A DNA stretch of 64,000 nt from Paraferrimonas sp. SM1919 (lineage in GTDB: Bacteria; Pseudomonadota; Gammaproteobacteria; Enterobacterales; Shewanellaceae): contig NZ_WINH01000016.1 in NCBI RefSeq assembly GCF_010993985.1, positions 1 through 64,000 on the forward strand. The letters are read 5' to 3'. How positions within the stretch are numbered: position 1 is the first letter of the stretch; the number at the start of each line of letters is the position of its first letter. Positions 1-7,889 of the stretch are shown here, piece after piece. The notes below the pieces were generated by a model, which was given only the letters and a program-made list of their open reading frames with translations, did no database searches and was not told the origin of the DNA. The position numbers and the translations under genes are program-made.

Positions 1-68
1 CCGTTATTGGTCACTAGAAGTATTTAAGAAGACTCTCCACTATGCTTTTTCTGCCGCGAAGCGGCTTC

Positions 69-191
69 GTTCAACAAATTGCTCAAGTCGACAGCTAACG
101 TTTGGCGGTTTTGGTTCGGTCAAATTCAGTGATTATGGTGGATTTGTTTAAATATCGTGATGGTTAGCTGCAACTTAGCAAGGCGTTAGGT
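69..191 (+). other. attC recombination site (integron cassette), upstream of cassette gene
   Basis: The site opens with GTTCAAC (69-75), matching the R'' consensus RYYYAAC, and closes with GTTAGGT (185-191), matching the R' consensus GTTRRRY. Between them the arms pair: TTGCTCAAGT..CAGCTAAC on the left and GTTAGCTG..ACTTAGCAA on the right. At 123 bases it is within the length range of attC sites. It ends 24 bases before the start of the small gene at 216, as expected for a cassette. No integrase gene is nearby. Bases 1-68 should hold the 3' end of a preceding cassette, but no reading frame there can be supported. Confidence 0.75.
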
Positions 192-215
192 TTACAGGAA
201 TGTCGAAGCATTAAG

Positions 216-512
216 ATGAATTTGAGTAATAAAAAACTACTTATCAGTTTATTAATTACCATTATTACTGGAGCAATATTTTGGAAAATAGCGAAAGATG
301 AAATTTTCTATCTTTGCTCCAATTTTTCGGCTGGAGTAACGAAATCAATTGTAATTAGACAATTAAATACGGCTAACCTATCTAGTTACATGAACACTTC
401 TAATGATAGCGGTTCGACTATTGTATTTAGTAGTAAGGTTTATTTCGTTAGCAATCAATGTGTTATAAAGTTAGATGAAAGTGAGAAAGTTATACATGCC
501 AGCTTTATGTAA
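216..512 (+). CDS. Small membrane-anchored protein of unknown function (integron cassette gene)
   Basis: This 98-residue protein is not recognised. A single hydrophobic segment at about residues 8-23 follows a short basic start (NKK), so it is probably a signal anchor, or an uncleaved signal peptide, with the rest outside the membrane. Two cysteines lie in the remainder (about residues 34 and 82). The gene is AT-rich and uses codons unlike the housekeeping genes nearby. An attC site precedes it and an R''-like box (ACCTAAC, 513-519) follows its stop directly, so it is a cassette gene. Other cassettes in such clusters often encode small toxins, inhibitors or surface proteins, but nothing here points to one of these. 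Confidence 0.6.
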   Translation: MNLSNKKLLISLLITIITGAIFWKIAKDEIFYLCSNFSAGVTKSIVIRQLNTANLSSYMNTSNDSGSTIVFSSKVYFVSNQCVIKLDESEKVIHASFM

Positions 513-540
513 ACCTAACAAGTGGTTGCATCCGACACCT
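513..540 (+). other. Truncated attC site (5' half only)
   Basis: ACCTAAC (513-519) is a good R'' box directly after the stop of the cassette gene. The matching right half, expected to end in GCGTTRRRY, is absent. The sequence instead runs into a dispersed repeat at about 552. The cassette's own attC therefore appears to have been interrupted or deleted. Confidence 0.5.
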
Positions 541-551
541 AAAGCTCCGCT

Positions 552-615
552 CCCTTCTGGATGCTGTCGCCACCGCGACTCCAAGCTAGAAAAGCTAAAC
601 TCTAATCAAAACAGC
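552..615 (+). repeat. Dispersed repeat, copy 1 (family shared with 22838-22894 and 25065-25147)
   Basis: The core TGCTGTCGCCACCGCGACTC is followed by AAGCTAGAAAAGC. It is nearly identical to the reverse complement of 22838-22894 and shares blocks with 25065-25147, including 'ctagaaaagc' and the closing 'aaacagc'. All three copies lie beside integron cassettes. A short frame through it (475-699) is not believable as a gene. Confidence 0.6.
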
Positions 616-661
616 CGAGTGCAGCAGAAAAATGAGAGGTTCTGCACCCTCATATGTGCAA

Positions 662-745
662 TAACAAGGCAGCAAATGCTTTTAGCCCGTGGAGTTTAGC
701 TTGCCTAAATGACTCGGGTAAAAGCATTAAGCGAACGCAGTTAGT
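662..745 (+). repeat. Hairpin repeat, solo copy next to glpE
   Basis: A perfect stem AATGCTTTTA / TAAAAGCATT (675-728) encloses the conserved core 'agcccg-ggag-ttag..ctaa-tgactcggg'. It is flanked by 'caaggc' on the left and 'aacgcagtta' on the right. The same core and flanks occur four times at 2004-2475 with different outer stems. This copy abuts the 3' end of glpE. Confidence 0.7.
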
Positions 746-749
746 GTGC

Positions 750-1046
750 TTATGAGTAAGCAGAAAAGCCGCCGTCTAGGGAATAGGTGTCTTCATAGCC
801 TAGACCAATAAGATACTGTGCTGCTTGCTTTGATGAGATGCCGTGGTAGCAAACCACTACCACTGGATCATCGAATTCGCTGACGGCCATAAAATCTTGC
901 ATGGTTTCGTTGCTTAGGTGAATGGAACCTTCAATATGACCTTCGTTGAAGCTTTGGGGATCACGAATGTCTACAATATGTAGATTGTCATGCTGTTGCA
1001 TCATTTGTTGTAATTGTTGTTGGTTAATGCAGGTAAAGGTTTGCAT
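750..1046 (-). CDS. glpE: Thiosulfate sulfurtransferase GlpE (single-domain rhodanese)
   Basis: GlpE moves a sulfane sulfur from thiosulfate to cyanide or thiols such as thioredoxin, in the cytoplasm. The 98 residues form one rhodanese domain. The active-site loop CYHGIS begins at Cys66, and the DIRDP and GHIEGSIHL motifs precede it. The product ends abruptly at GGFSAYS, about ten residues shorter than E. coli GlpE as I remember it. The stop lies where hairpin-repeat sequence begins, so the end may have been reshaped by that repeat. The gene is alone on its strand; the neighbour upstream, tapT, is divergent. Confidence 0.85.
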   Translation of the reverse strand: MQTFTCINQQQLQQMMQQHDNLHIVDIRDPQSFNEGHIEGSIHLSNETMQDFMAVSEFDDPVVVVCYHGISSKQAAQYLIGLGYEDTYSLDGGFSAYS

Positions 1047-1174
1047 ATACAGCTCCCACTAATTAAATTTTTTGGCTATTTTACCCACAAATTCGGCAAT
1101 AGGCGATTGCTGCGGCTTGATTTTTTACTCCTAGGATTTAGCATGTGCGCTTTGATAGCACATTAGGCAGATAA

Positions 1175-1912
1175 ATGACCCAATTACACGCAGTACAGCG
1201 ACTCTTTTTAGAACGTAAGGCTAAATCTACTCGCCCTTATCTGGCTCGTGGTGCGGGCATTGATCGCTGTCAAGCTTGCCAGTTATCCAAAGCCTATTGC
1301 CAGTGCCATATCCGCCAGTCGTTAAATTCTGATGTCGCTTTTTTGCTGATCATGCACGATGCCGAGGTATTAAAGCCAAGCAACTCTGGCCGCCTGATTG
1401 CTGATATGATCCCTGATACCCACGCTTATATTTGGAACCGCACCGAGCCCAATGAAGAGATGCTAGCGTTGCTAGAAAATGAGGCTTATCAGCCGTTTTT
1501 AATTTTCCCCCACGATTATGCGGTTGATGGCCAAGCTAGGGTATCCAGTGTCACCTTAGAATCCGGTAAAAAGCCATTGTTTGTGATGCTCGATGGTACT
1601 TGGCGCGAAGCCAAAAAGATGTACCGTAAGAGTCCATACTTACAACAAATGCCAATGCTGTCGTTCCAACTGGATGGGCCTATTACTCGCTATACCCTGC
1701 GTGAGGGCGTTCGTGACTTCCAAGTCGCCACCGCCGAAATTGCCAGCTTAGCCATCGACGCCGCCGGCGAACCGCAAAACGCCAAAGCGCTACAAACCTG
1801 GTTCGAAATCTACTGCGAAGCCAGCTTCAGCGCCGCCACCAAACCCACCAAAAGCTACCGCTTGCCCTTAGAGCAACTGCAACAAGAATTTCTTACCCAA
1901 ATCAAAAACTAA
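1175..1912 (+). CDS. tapT: tRNA-uridine aminocarboxypropyltransferase, DTW-domain protein (TapT/YfiP-like)
   Basis: Proteins of this family transfer the 3-amino-3-carboxypropyl group of S-adenosylmethionine to uridine 47 in the variable loop of tRNA (acp3U47 in E. coli). The 245-residue product has a metal-binding cysteine cluster at Cys32, Cys35, Cys42 and Cys44. The name-giving motif is DGTW at 140-143, and a conserved VRDFQVATAE block sits near 179-188. Length matches E. coli YfiP. Some related bacteria carry more than one DTW protein, so the exact tRNA position is inferred from family membership. A hairpin terminator follows at once. Confidence 0.8.
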   Translation: MTQLHAVQRLFLERKAKSTRPYLARGAGIDRCQACQLSKAYCQCHIRQSLNSDVAFLLIMHDAEVLKPSNSGRLIADMIPDTHAYIWNRTEPNEEMLALLENEAYQPFLIFPHDYAVDGQARVSSVTLESGKKPLFVMLDGTWREAKKMYRKSPYLQQMPMLSFQLDGPITRYTLREGVRDFQVATAEIASLAIDAAGEPQNAKALQTWFEIYCEASFSAATKPTKSYRLPLEQLQQEFLTQIKN

Positions 1913-1913
1913 A

Positions 1914-1933
1914 AAAGCTCCCGAAGGAGCTTT
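1914..1933 (+). terminator. Terminator hairpin after tapT
   Basis: AAAGCTCC-cgaa-GGAGCTTT begins two bases after the tapT stop. The T-run is short, so termination may be incomplete. Confidence 0.6.
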
Positions 1934-2003
1934 AATCAATAAACTTTAAGATAACTAAAAAAAAGTAGTGGCGAATCTCAAGTACAAAAGCTAGATCGCT
2001 AGG

Positions 2004-2475
2004 CGGCAAGCTTTCTCAGCCCTATGAGCTTAGTTCGCTAAGTGATTAGGGTGAGAAAACGCAGCCAACAACGCGAGGTTGCTTTTTACGAAGAAGAAAG
2101 CCCTAAAATAATTTAGGACTTCCTCTAAATCATAGTGCCAGTAGCAAGGCTACAAGCTTTGACAGCCCGGGGAGCTTAGCTTGCCTAAGACTTAGGTGCC
2201 AATGCTCAGGAAACGCAGCTAATGGTGCTAGGATGACCCAAAAATATCTGCAATCTCATTGGCTGAGAAACAAGGCACCCGAGGGAGCCAGCCCGGGGAG
2301 CTTAGTTTACTAAGTGACTCGGGTGGCGAGCGAGGGTAACGCAGTTAATCAGTCTAGGAGGCCGCAGAAAATACCTGCAATCTCAGAGGCTTTAGAGCAA
2401 GGCGGAGATGATTTTTAGCCCTGGGAGCTTAGTGCGCTAAGTGACTAGGGTAAAAATCATCGACAACGCAGCTAT
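2004..2475 (+). repeat. Tandem array of four hairpin repeats between tapT and tdh
   Basis: Four units share a core of the form 'agccc[gt]gggagcttag-nnnn-ctaagtgact[cg]ggg'. The cores start near 2019, 2165, 2291 and 2418, giving spacings of about 146, 126 and 127 bases. Each is flanked by 'caaggc'-like and 'aacgcag[ct]' sequences. Outer stems differ but stay paired: TTTCTCA/TGAGAAA (2012-2058), AGCTTTGACA/TGCCAATGCT imperfect (about 2155-2206), an ACCC..GCCA stem with interruptions (2277-2338), and GATGATTTTT/AAAAATCATC (2407-2461). Spacers also repeat ('ctgcaatctca'). The last unit overlaps the tdh stop. The stretch contains no believable gene. Confidence 0.8.
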
Positions 2476-3518
2476 TAAGCTTCTGAGGCCGTAGGTGGCC
2501 AGGTGAGGATGACCTTTCCGGAGGAGCCTGAATCCATAACATCAAACCCCTTCTGAAACTCATCAATATCAAAATGATGGGTAATAATCGGGCTGATATC
2601 TAAACCTGACTGAATTAAGCTGGCCATCTTGTACCAAGTCTCAAACATCTCGCGGCCGTAGATGCCTTTGATGATTAAGCCTTTAAAGATCACCTGTGAC
2701 CAGTCAATCGACATATCGCTGCCAGGAATACCTAGCATGGCAATTTTACCGCCGTGATTCATGGTATCTAGCATGCTGTGGAATGCCGATGGCACCCCAG
2801 ACATTTCTAAACCCACATCAAAGCCTTCGGTCATGCCCAGCTCATTCATGACGTCTTTTAGGTCTTCTTTGGCCACGTTAACGGCGCGGGTAGCCCCCAT
2901 CTTGCGGGCTAAATCTAATCGGTATTCGTTAACATCGGTCACGACCACATGGCGTGCCCCAACGTGCTTAGCTACGGCGGCAGCCATAATACCAATTGGG
3001 CCGGCACCGGTAATTAATACATCTTCACCTACTAAGTCGAAGCTTAGGGCGGTGTGTACGGCATTACCAAATGGGTCAAAAATTGAAGCGAGATCGTCTG
3101 AAATATCTTCTGGAATTTTAAAGGCGTTGTAAGCTGGGATCACTAGGTATTCAGCAAAACTGCCCTGACGGTTTACACCCACACCAAAGGTGTTGCGGCA
3201 TAGGTGAGTACGGCCAGCACGACAGTTACGACAGTGACCACAGGTAATGTGGCCTTCACCAGAAACACGGTCGCCAATGCTAAAGCCACGTACTTCTTGA
3301 CCCATGCCTACTACTTCACCCACGTATTCGTGGCCGACAATCATAGGCGCTGGAATAGTCTTTTGTGACCACTCGTCCCACTTGTAAATGTGCATGTCAG
3401 TGCCACAAATGGCAGTCTTACGAATTTTAATTAATAAATCGTTATGACCACATTCTGGCATTGGTGCATCCACCATCCAGATGCCTGGTTCTTTATGTAA
3501 CTTGCTTAGGGCTTTCAC
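2475..3518 (-). CDS. tdh: L-threonine 3-dehydrogenase
   Basis: Tdh oxidises L-threonine to 2-amino-3-ketobutyrate with NAD+, the first step of threonine breakdown to glycine and acetyl-CoA in the cytosol. It is a zinc alcohol dehydrogenase-type enzyme. The catalytic zinc site has Cys38 with His63-Glu64; the structural zinc loop has Cys93, Cys96, Cys99 and Cys107; the NAD-binding GAGPIG begins at 171. The 347 residues exceed E. coli Tdh by a few. The extra tail (PPTASEA after ...KVILTW) is encoded by hairpin-repeat sequence. The start overlaps the end of kbl by four bases, so the two are translationally coupled. Confidence 0.96.
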   Translation of the reverse strand: MKALSKLHKEPGIWMVDAPMPECGHNDLLIKIRKTAICGTDMHIYKWDEWSQKTIPAPMIVGHEYVGEVVGMGQEVRGFSIGDRVSGEGHITCGHCRNCRAGRTHLCRNTFGVGVNRQGSFAEYLVIPAYNAFKIPEDISDDLASIFDPFGNAVHTALSFDLVGEDVLITGAGPIGIMAAAVAKHVGARHVVVTDVNEYRLDLARKMGATRAVNVAKEDLKDVMNELGMTEGFDVGLEMSGVPSAFHSMLDTMNHGGKIAMLGIPGSDMSIDWSQVIFKGLIIKGIYGREMFETWYKMASLIQSGLDISPIITHHFDIDEFQKGFDVMDSGSSGKVILTWPPTASEA

Positions 3519-4714
3519 GCGATCACTCCTAGCTCTTTACCCACCTTAATAAAGGCATTAATGGCATGTTCAAGCTGGTGCTTGTTGTGTGCCGCCGACA
3601 TTTGGGTGCGAATACGAGCCTGGCCTTTTGGTACTACCGGGAAAGAGAAACCAATCACATATACGCCTTCTTCAAGCAAACGCGCCGCAAAGTCCGCCGC
3701 TAGCGCTGCATCGCCAATCATTACCGGAATAATGGCGTGATCGGCACCCGCAAGGGTAAAGCCTGCTGCGCCCATACGGTCGCGGAAAATTTCGCTGTTG
3801 CGACGCAGGGTTGCCCGTAATTCGTCACCACCTTTAAGCATGCGCAGCACTTCAATAGAAGCCGCAGCAATGGAAGGGGCTAATGAGTTAGAGAACAAGT
3901 AAGGGCGTGAACGCTGGCGTAACCAATCGATCACTTCTTTTTTCGCCGAGGTGTAACCGCCTGATGCGCCGCCGAGGGCTTTACCTAAGGTCCCGGTAAT
4001 AATATCAACACGACCCATCACATCGCAGTGCTCATGGCTACCACGGCCTTGCTCACCCACAAAACCTACGGCGTGGGAATCATCCACCATCACTAAGGCA
4101 TTATATTTATCTGCCAAGTCACAAATGGATTTAAGGTCAGCAATCACACCGTCCATTGAGAACACACCATCGGTGGCAATTAACTTATGACGGACACCCG
4201 CTTCGTCTGCAGCTTTAAGACAAGCTTCTAGCTCTTGCATATCATTATTGGCATAACGGAAGCGCTTAGCCTTACATAAACGCACACCATCAATGATTGA
4301 GGCATGATTTAGGGCATCAGAAATAATCGCGTCTTCCGGGCCTAATAACGTTTCAAATAAACCAGCGTTAGCATCAAAACACGATGAATATAAAATGGTG
4401 TCTTCCATACCTAGGAATTCACTCATATCACGTTCAAGTTGCTTATGGATATCTTGGGTGCCACAAATAAAACGCACTGAAGCCATACCAAAGCCATAGT
4501 TCGCTAAACCCTGTTGAGCAGCAGCGACTAGACGCGGATCATTGGCTAAACCAAGATAATTATTGGCACAAAAGTTAATTACTGGTTGGCCACCAGCAAC
4601 ATTGATATTGGTATTTTGCGGCGAGGTGATCACTCGCTCTGATTTATAAAGGCCTTCAGCCTTTACTTGCTCAAGTTGAGCATTGAGTTGGTCATAAAAA
4701 GCGGCGCGCGTCAT
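3515..4714 (-). CDS. kbl: 2-amino-3-ketobutyrate CoA ligase (glycine C-acetyltransferase)
   Basis: Kbl cleaves 2-amino-3-ketobutyrate with CoA into glycine and acetyl-CoA, removing the unstable product of Tdh. It is a PLP enzyme of the alpha-oxoamine synthase group. The PLP lysine is Lys245 in GTLGKALGG, and the cofactor-binding DDSHAVGF lies at about 211-218. The 399 residues match the family. Kbl is the first gene of the kbl-tdh operon, and an AGGGG ribosome-binding site lies eight bases before the ATG. Regulation by an Lrp-like protein is known in E. coli but is not visible here. Confidence 0.96.
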   Translation of the reverse strand: MTRAAFYDQLNAQLEQVKAEGLYKSERVITSPQNTNINVAGGQPVINFCANNYLGLANDPRLVAAAQQGLANYGFGMASVRFICGTQDIHKQLERDMSEFLGMEDTILYSSCFDANAGLFETLLGPEDAIISDALNHASIIDGVRLCKAKRFRYANNDMQELEACLKAADEAGVRHKLIATDGVFSMDGVIADLKSICDLADKYNALVMVDDSHAVGFVGEQGRGSHEHCDVMGRVDIITGTLGKALGGASGGYTSAKKEVIDWLRQRSRPYLFSNSLAPSIAAASIEVLRMLKGGDELRATLRRNSEIFRDRMGAAGFTLAGADHAIIPVMIGDAALAADFAARLLEEGVYVIGFSFPVVPKGQARIRTQMSAAHNKHQLEHAINAFIKVGKELGVIA

Positions 4715-4822
4715 AGGGATCCCCTCATAAAAAATTAGTCACGCTTAACGGTGCTATTTTACCGAGTTTTGTGAGTCGTCACAGTATTTTTATTTAATCT
4801 CGCTCATTACTTTTTCTAATAA

Positions 4823-4847
4823 CAAAAACCCCTGATAAACAGGGGCT
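4823..4847 (-). terminator. Terminator after the acyl-CoA synthetase gene
   Basis: On the minus strand GCCCCTG-tttat-CAGGGG is followed by TTTTTGTT. It lies 15 bases beyond the stop of the synthetase gene and separates it from kbl. Confidence 0.8.
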
Positions 4848-4861
4848 TATAGTTAACCATA

Positions 4862-6511
4862 TTAGATTTCGTCTTGGAACTTGATTTGCTGCTTGCGAAG
4901 ACCATCAACTATTGGATTGAATTTCTCTTCCAAAACATGTCGTTTAATCTTCAATGTTGGGGTCAGAATGTCATTTTCTATTTCCCAATTTTCCGATACG
5001 ATTACTAATGCATCTAAAGTCTCATGTGACTCTAAAGTAGGATTAACTTCACTAATGGTTTGTGCCAATGATGCACGCACTTGTTCGCGGTCTTGCTTTT
5101 GCGCGGCTTCCGACAGTTGCACCAGCGCGATAGGGTGCGGTAAGCCTGAACCAATCACACAGGTCATTTCAATTAAATGGTTCTGCATGATTTTACGCTC
5201 GATAGGTACTGGAGAAATGTACTTACCTTTGGCGCTCTTGAAGTTATCTTTAACACGGCCAATAATCTTGACGTAGCCGTCTTCATCTAACTCGGCGCAG
5301 TCACCGGTTTTCAAAAAACCATCAGCCGTGAAAGTATCAGCGGTTTCAGCTTCTTGCTTGTAATAGCCTGTCATTAAACCTGGGCTCTTAAATAGCAGTT
5401 CTTGGTTGTCACCAATTTTTACTTCACATTCAAGGCCTGGTTTACCCACAGTACCAATTTTTGCTGGGTTAAATGGGTAGTTCAAGGTCGCGTAAGCGCC
5501 GTTTTCACTCATACCCCATGCTTCAGTAATATTCATACCAATACGCTGGTACCACTGCAATAGCGAAGCAGGAACAGGAGCGCTACCACAACCTAGCACG
5601 CGAGCATCCGCTAAGCCTAATTCGGCACGAATTTTTTTAGCCACAACACCTTTAATAATTGGCAGCTTAAGCAGCAGCTCTAACTTTGAGTGGCCAATCT
5701 TGGCAATCACGTTCTGTTGGAATAATGTCCATAAACGTGGCACTGATAAAAATAGCGTTGGCGCAGCACGCTTAACATCGTTGACAAAAGTGTCTAGCGC
5801 TTCTGCAAAGCCGATAGTACCGCCATAGTAGAATGATGCGCCTTCAATGTAGGTACGTTCGGTAATATGGGCCAATGGAAGATAGGATATGACGCGATCT
5901 TCGGTTGTGGCCGCTAAATCCTTTGCAACCATTGCGCTATTATGGCCGTGGGCGCCATAGGTGTGCATCACTCCCTTAGGGTTACCGGTAGAGCCTGAGG
6001 TATAGATCAACGTCATCAGTTCGTCTGCTGCTAACCCTGGGTAACTTTCAGCGGCCTCAGCCATAGCCTGCATTTGCTGCCAAGAGTACTGACAAGGCAT
6101 TGTCGGATAGGGAAAATCCATACGCAGAATGTTGCCAGGAATCGCTGCTTCTTGCTCTTGGTAATGATCTAATTTACCTATGAAAATAGCTTTAGCTTCA
6201 CTGTGCTCAATCACATAACTAATGGTTTTAGTATTGGCCGTTGGATAAATTGGCACAGAAATAATGCCACCCATCATGAGCGCGATGTCAGTAATAAACC
6301 ATTCAGCACAGTTTTTTGAAAGAATGGCTACCTTATCGCCTTTGTGGATGCCAAGCTGATTTAATCCAGCCAACAACTTCAATGCCTGCTGCTTTACTTC
6401 ACTCCAAGTATAATCTTGATACTCACCATTAATTGGCTGACGAAGGTAAGTTTGTTGTGGCTGAGTTGCGACCCAGTGCTCAAACATTTCTAGGATTGGT
6501 TTGGCTGACAT
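4862..6511 (-). CDS. AMP-binding long-chain fatty acid-CoA ligase family protein
   Basis: This 549-residue member of the ANL adenylating superfamily should activate a carboxylic acid, probably a fatty acid, to an acyl-adenylate and then an acyl-CoA. The P-loop-like LIYTSGSTGNPKG is at 168-180. Further adenylation motifs are SYLPLAHITER (about 209-219), AWGMSENG and KTGDCAELDEDGY, and a C-terminal GRVKDNFKSAKGKY follows. The short C-terminal domain and KYISP motif resemble the FAA1-type long-chain synthetases. It is not clearly E. coli FadD, so no symbol is given. It stands alone, with its own terminator. Confidence 0.85.
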   Translation of the reverse strand: MSAKPILEMFEHWVATQPQQTYLRQPINGEYQDYTWSEVKQQALKLLAGLNQLGIHKGDKVAILSKNCAEWFITDIALMMGGIISVPIYPTANTKTISYVIEHSEAKAIFIGKLDHYQEQEAAIPGNILRMDFPYPTMPCQYSWQQMQAMAEAAESYPGLAADELMTLIYTSGSTGNPKGVMHTYGAHGHNSAMVAKDLAATTEDRVISYLPLAHITERTYIEGASFYYGGTIGFAEALDTFVNDVKRAAPTLFLSVPRLWTLFQQNVIAKIGHSKLELLLKLPIIKGVVAKKIRAELGLADARVLGCGSAPVPASLLQWYQRIGMNITEAWGMSENGAYATLNYPFNPAKIGTVGKPGLECEVKIGDNQELLFKSPGLMTGYYKQEAETADTFTADGFLKTGDCAELDEDGYVKIIGRVKDNFKSAKGKYISPVPIERKIMQNHLIEMTCVIGSGLPHPIALVQLSEAAQKQDREQVRASLAQTISEVNPTLESHETLDALVIVSENWEIENDILTPTLKIKRHVLEEKFNPIVDGLRKQQIKFQDEI

Positions 6512-6717
6512 TTTGTTACACCCTGATAGTGGAATTTTATAACCTATAATTGATGCCTAGTATGGAGCACGATTATGCATAATCCATATTCACTAATAAG
6601 CTCAACATCATAGTGTTAACAGACACACCATAATTGTAACAGAGTGGTGACGATTTGGTTGCTTAATTAAAGATTTTGACTGACTCTGGTACAACCAGAA
6701 TCAGCCATAGAATGCAT

Positions 6718-7398
6718 TTATGCCTGCTGAATACGTTGCCACCAAGCTTCGTCGGCGACAATTTGGCCTTGGTCATCCAGTTCCGGGTAAGGCAGCCCTT
6801 TTTGCTTGCATAATTGGGCAAAAATTGGGTGGCCACCTTCAAATAGTATTCTGTGGCAAATCTCAGCATCTAAGCTACGTTTACCGTACATTCCAGCATT
6901 TTGACGTTGTCTTTGTGCTTCATAAAGGATCAGCGCCGAAGCTACTGATACGTTTAAAGACTGCACCATACCTTCCATAGGAATAATGATATCTTGATCC
7001 GCAAGGGCCAGCGCTTCGTCAGAAATACCGGTTTTTTCTTGCCCCATGATAATGGCGGTCGGCTTGGTATAATCAATTTCCCTAAAATCGACCGCAGTTG
7101 CCGACAGATTAGTGGCTAATACCTGCATGCCTTGGGATTTAAGCTCGGTGATTGCTTCATTGATATTGGCATGCCTTTGTGAATCTACCCACAGCTTAGA
7201 GCCACCAGAGCTGTTTCTGGAAACACGGAAGCTTTCATCATCCAATACACAATGCACCTTAGAGATACCTACCGCATCTGCGGTTCGCATAATGGCGGCA
7301 AGGTTATTTGATTTATGTACCATCTCTAAACACACTGTTAGATCTGGCTGACGGTTATCAAGCATTTGATTAATTCGAGCAAAACGTTCAGGGCTCAT
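6718..7398 (-). CDS. trmH: tRNA (guanosine(18)-2'-O)-methyltransferase TrmH
   Basis: TrmH methylates the 2'-hydroxyl of G18 in the D-loop of tRNA with S-adenosylmethionine. It is a SPOUT-fold enzyme with a C-terminal knot. Motif 1 is NLAAIMRTADAVG (32-44), with its catalytic Arg38. The MGQEKTGIS and SLNVSVASAL blocks form the knot and the cofactor site. The 226 residues match the family. It lies downstream of spoT as in E. coli, but ridA and a hairpin intervene and recG, its usual neighbour, is 46 kb away in this window. Confidence 0.93.
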   Translation of the reverse strand: MSPERFARINQMLDNRQPDLTVCLEMVHKSNNLAAIMRTADAVGISKVHCVLDDESFRVSRNSSGGSKLWVDSQRHANINEAITELKSQGMQVLATNLSATAVDFREIDYTKPTAIIMGQEKTGISDEALALADQDIIIPMEGMVQSLNVSVASALILYEAQRQRQNAGMYGKRSLDAEICHRILFEGGHPIFAQLCKQKGLPYPELDDQGQIVADEAWWQRIQQA

Positions 7399-7429
7399 TT
7401 CAATACCAATTTCATTTATATAACAATAA

Positions 7430-7448
7430 AGGCAGCCACAGGCTGCCT
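7430..7448 (-). terminator. Hairpin between ridA and trmH
   Basis: AGGCAGCC-tgt-GGCTGCCT on the minus strand is followed by TTATTGTT. It probably ends or attenuates the spoT-ridA transcript before trmH. Confidence 0.5.
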
Positions 7449-7490
7449 AAAAAACTTTTTGTACGGGCGCTAATATAGAGTCAACTGCCC

Positions 7491-7874
7491 CTACACAATT
7501 AGCACACCGTCCATTTCAATTAATGAACCCTTAGGTAGGGCAGCAACACCAATCGCTGCGCGGGCAGGGTAAGGCTGTTCAAAATAACGCGCCATAATCT
7601 CATTTACTTTAGCAAAGTTAGCTAAATCCAGCATAAAGATATTCAACTTAACGATGCCAGCCATAGAGCCACCTGATGCTTCACATACCGCTTTTAGGTT
7701 TTCAAACACTTGAATAACTTGCTCTTCAAAGTCATCACTTACCATTTCCATTGTCGCTGGCACTAATGGAATTTGGCCCGATAAATAAACTGTGTTAGCT
7801 ACTTTAACGGCTTGAGAATATGTGCCAATTGCCGCTGGGGCATTTTCTGTCGCAATGATGGTTTTGTCACTCAT
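7491..7874 (-). CDS. ridA: 2-iminobutanoate/2-iminopropanoate deaminase RidA
   Basis: RidA hydrolyses reactive enamine/imine intermediates released by PLP enzymes such as threonine dehydratase, and so protects other PLP enzymes in the cytosol. The 127-residue protein matches the family length. The catalytic Arg105 (in [13 protein letters not shown]) and Glu120 are present, as are the GTYSQAV and YLSGQIPL blocks of the trimer interface. It starts 15 bases after spoT and is very probably cotranscribed with it. Confidence 0.93.
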   Translation of the reverse strand: MSDKTIIATENAPAAIGTYSQAVKVANTVYLSGQIPLVPATMEMVSDDFEEQVIQVFENLKAVCEASGGSMAGIVKLNIFMLDLANFAKVNEIMARYFEQPYPARAAIGVAALPKGSLIEMDGVLIV

Positions 7875-7889
7875 GTTAGTTCCTTTAAT

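Noticed and set aside
475..699. 74-codon plus-strand frame
   Set aside because: It runs through a truncated attC, a dispersed repeat and non-coding sequence, and has no ribosome-binding site or protein-like composition.
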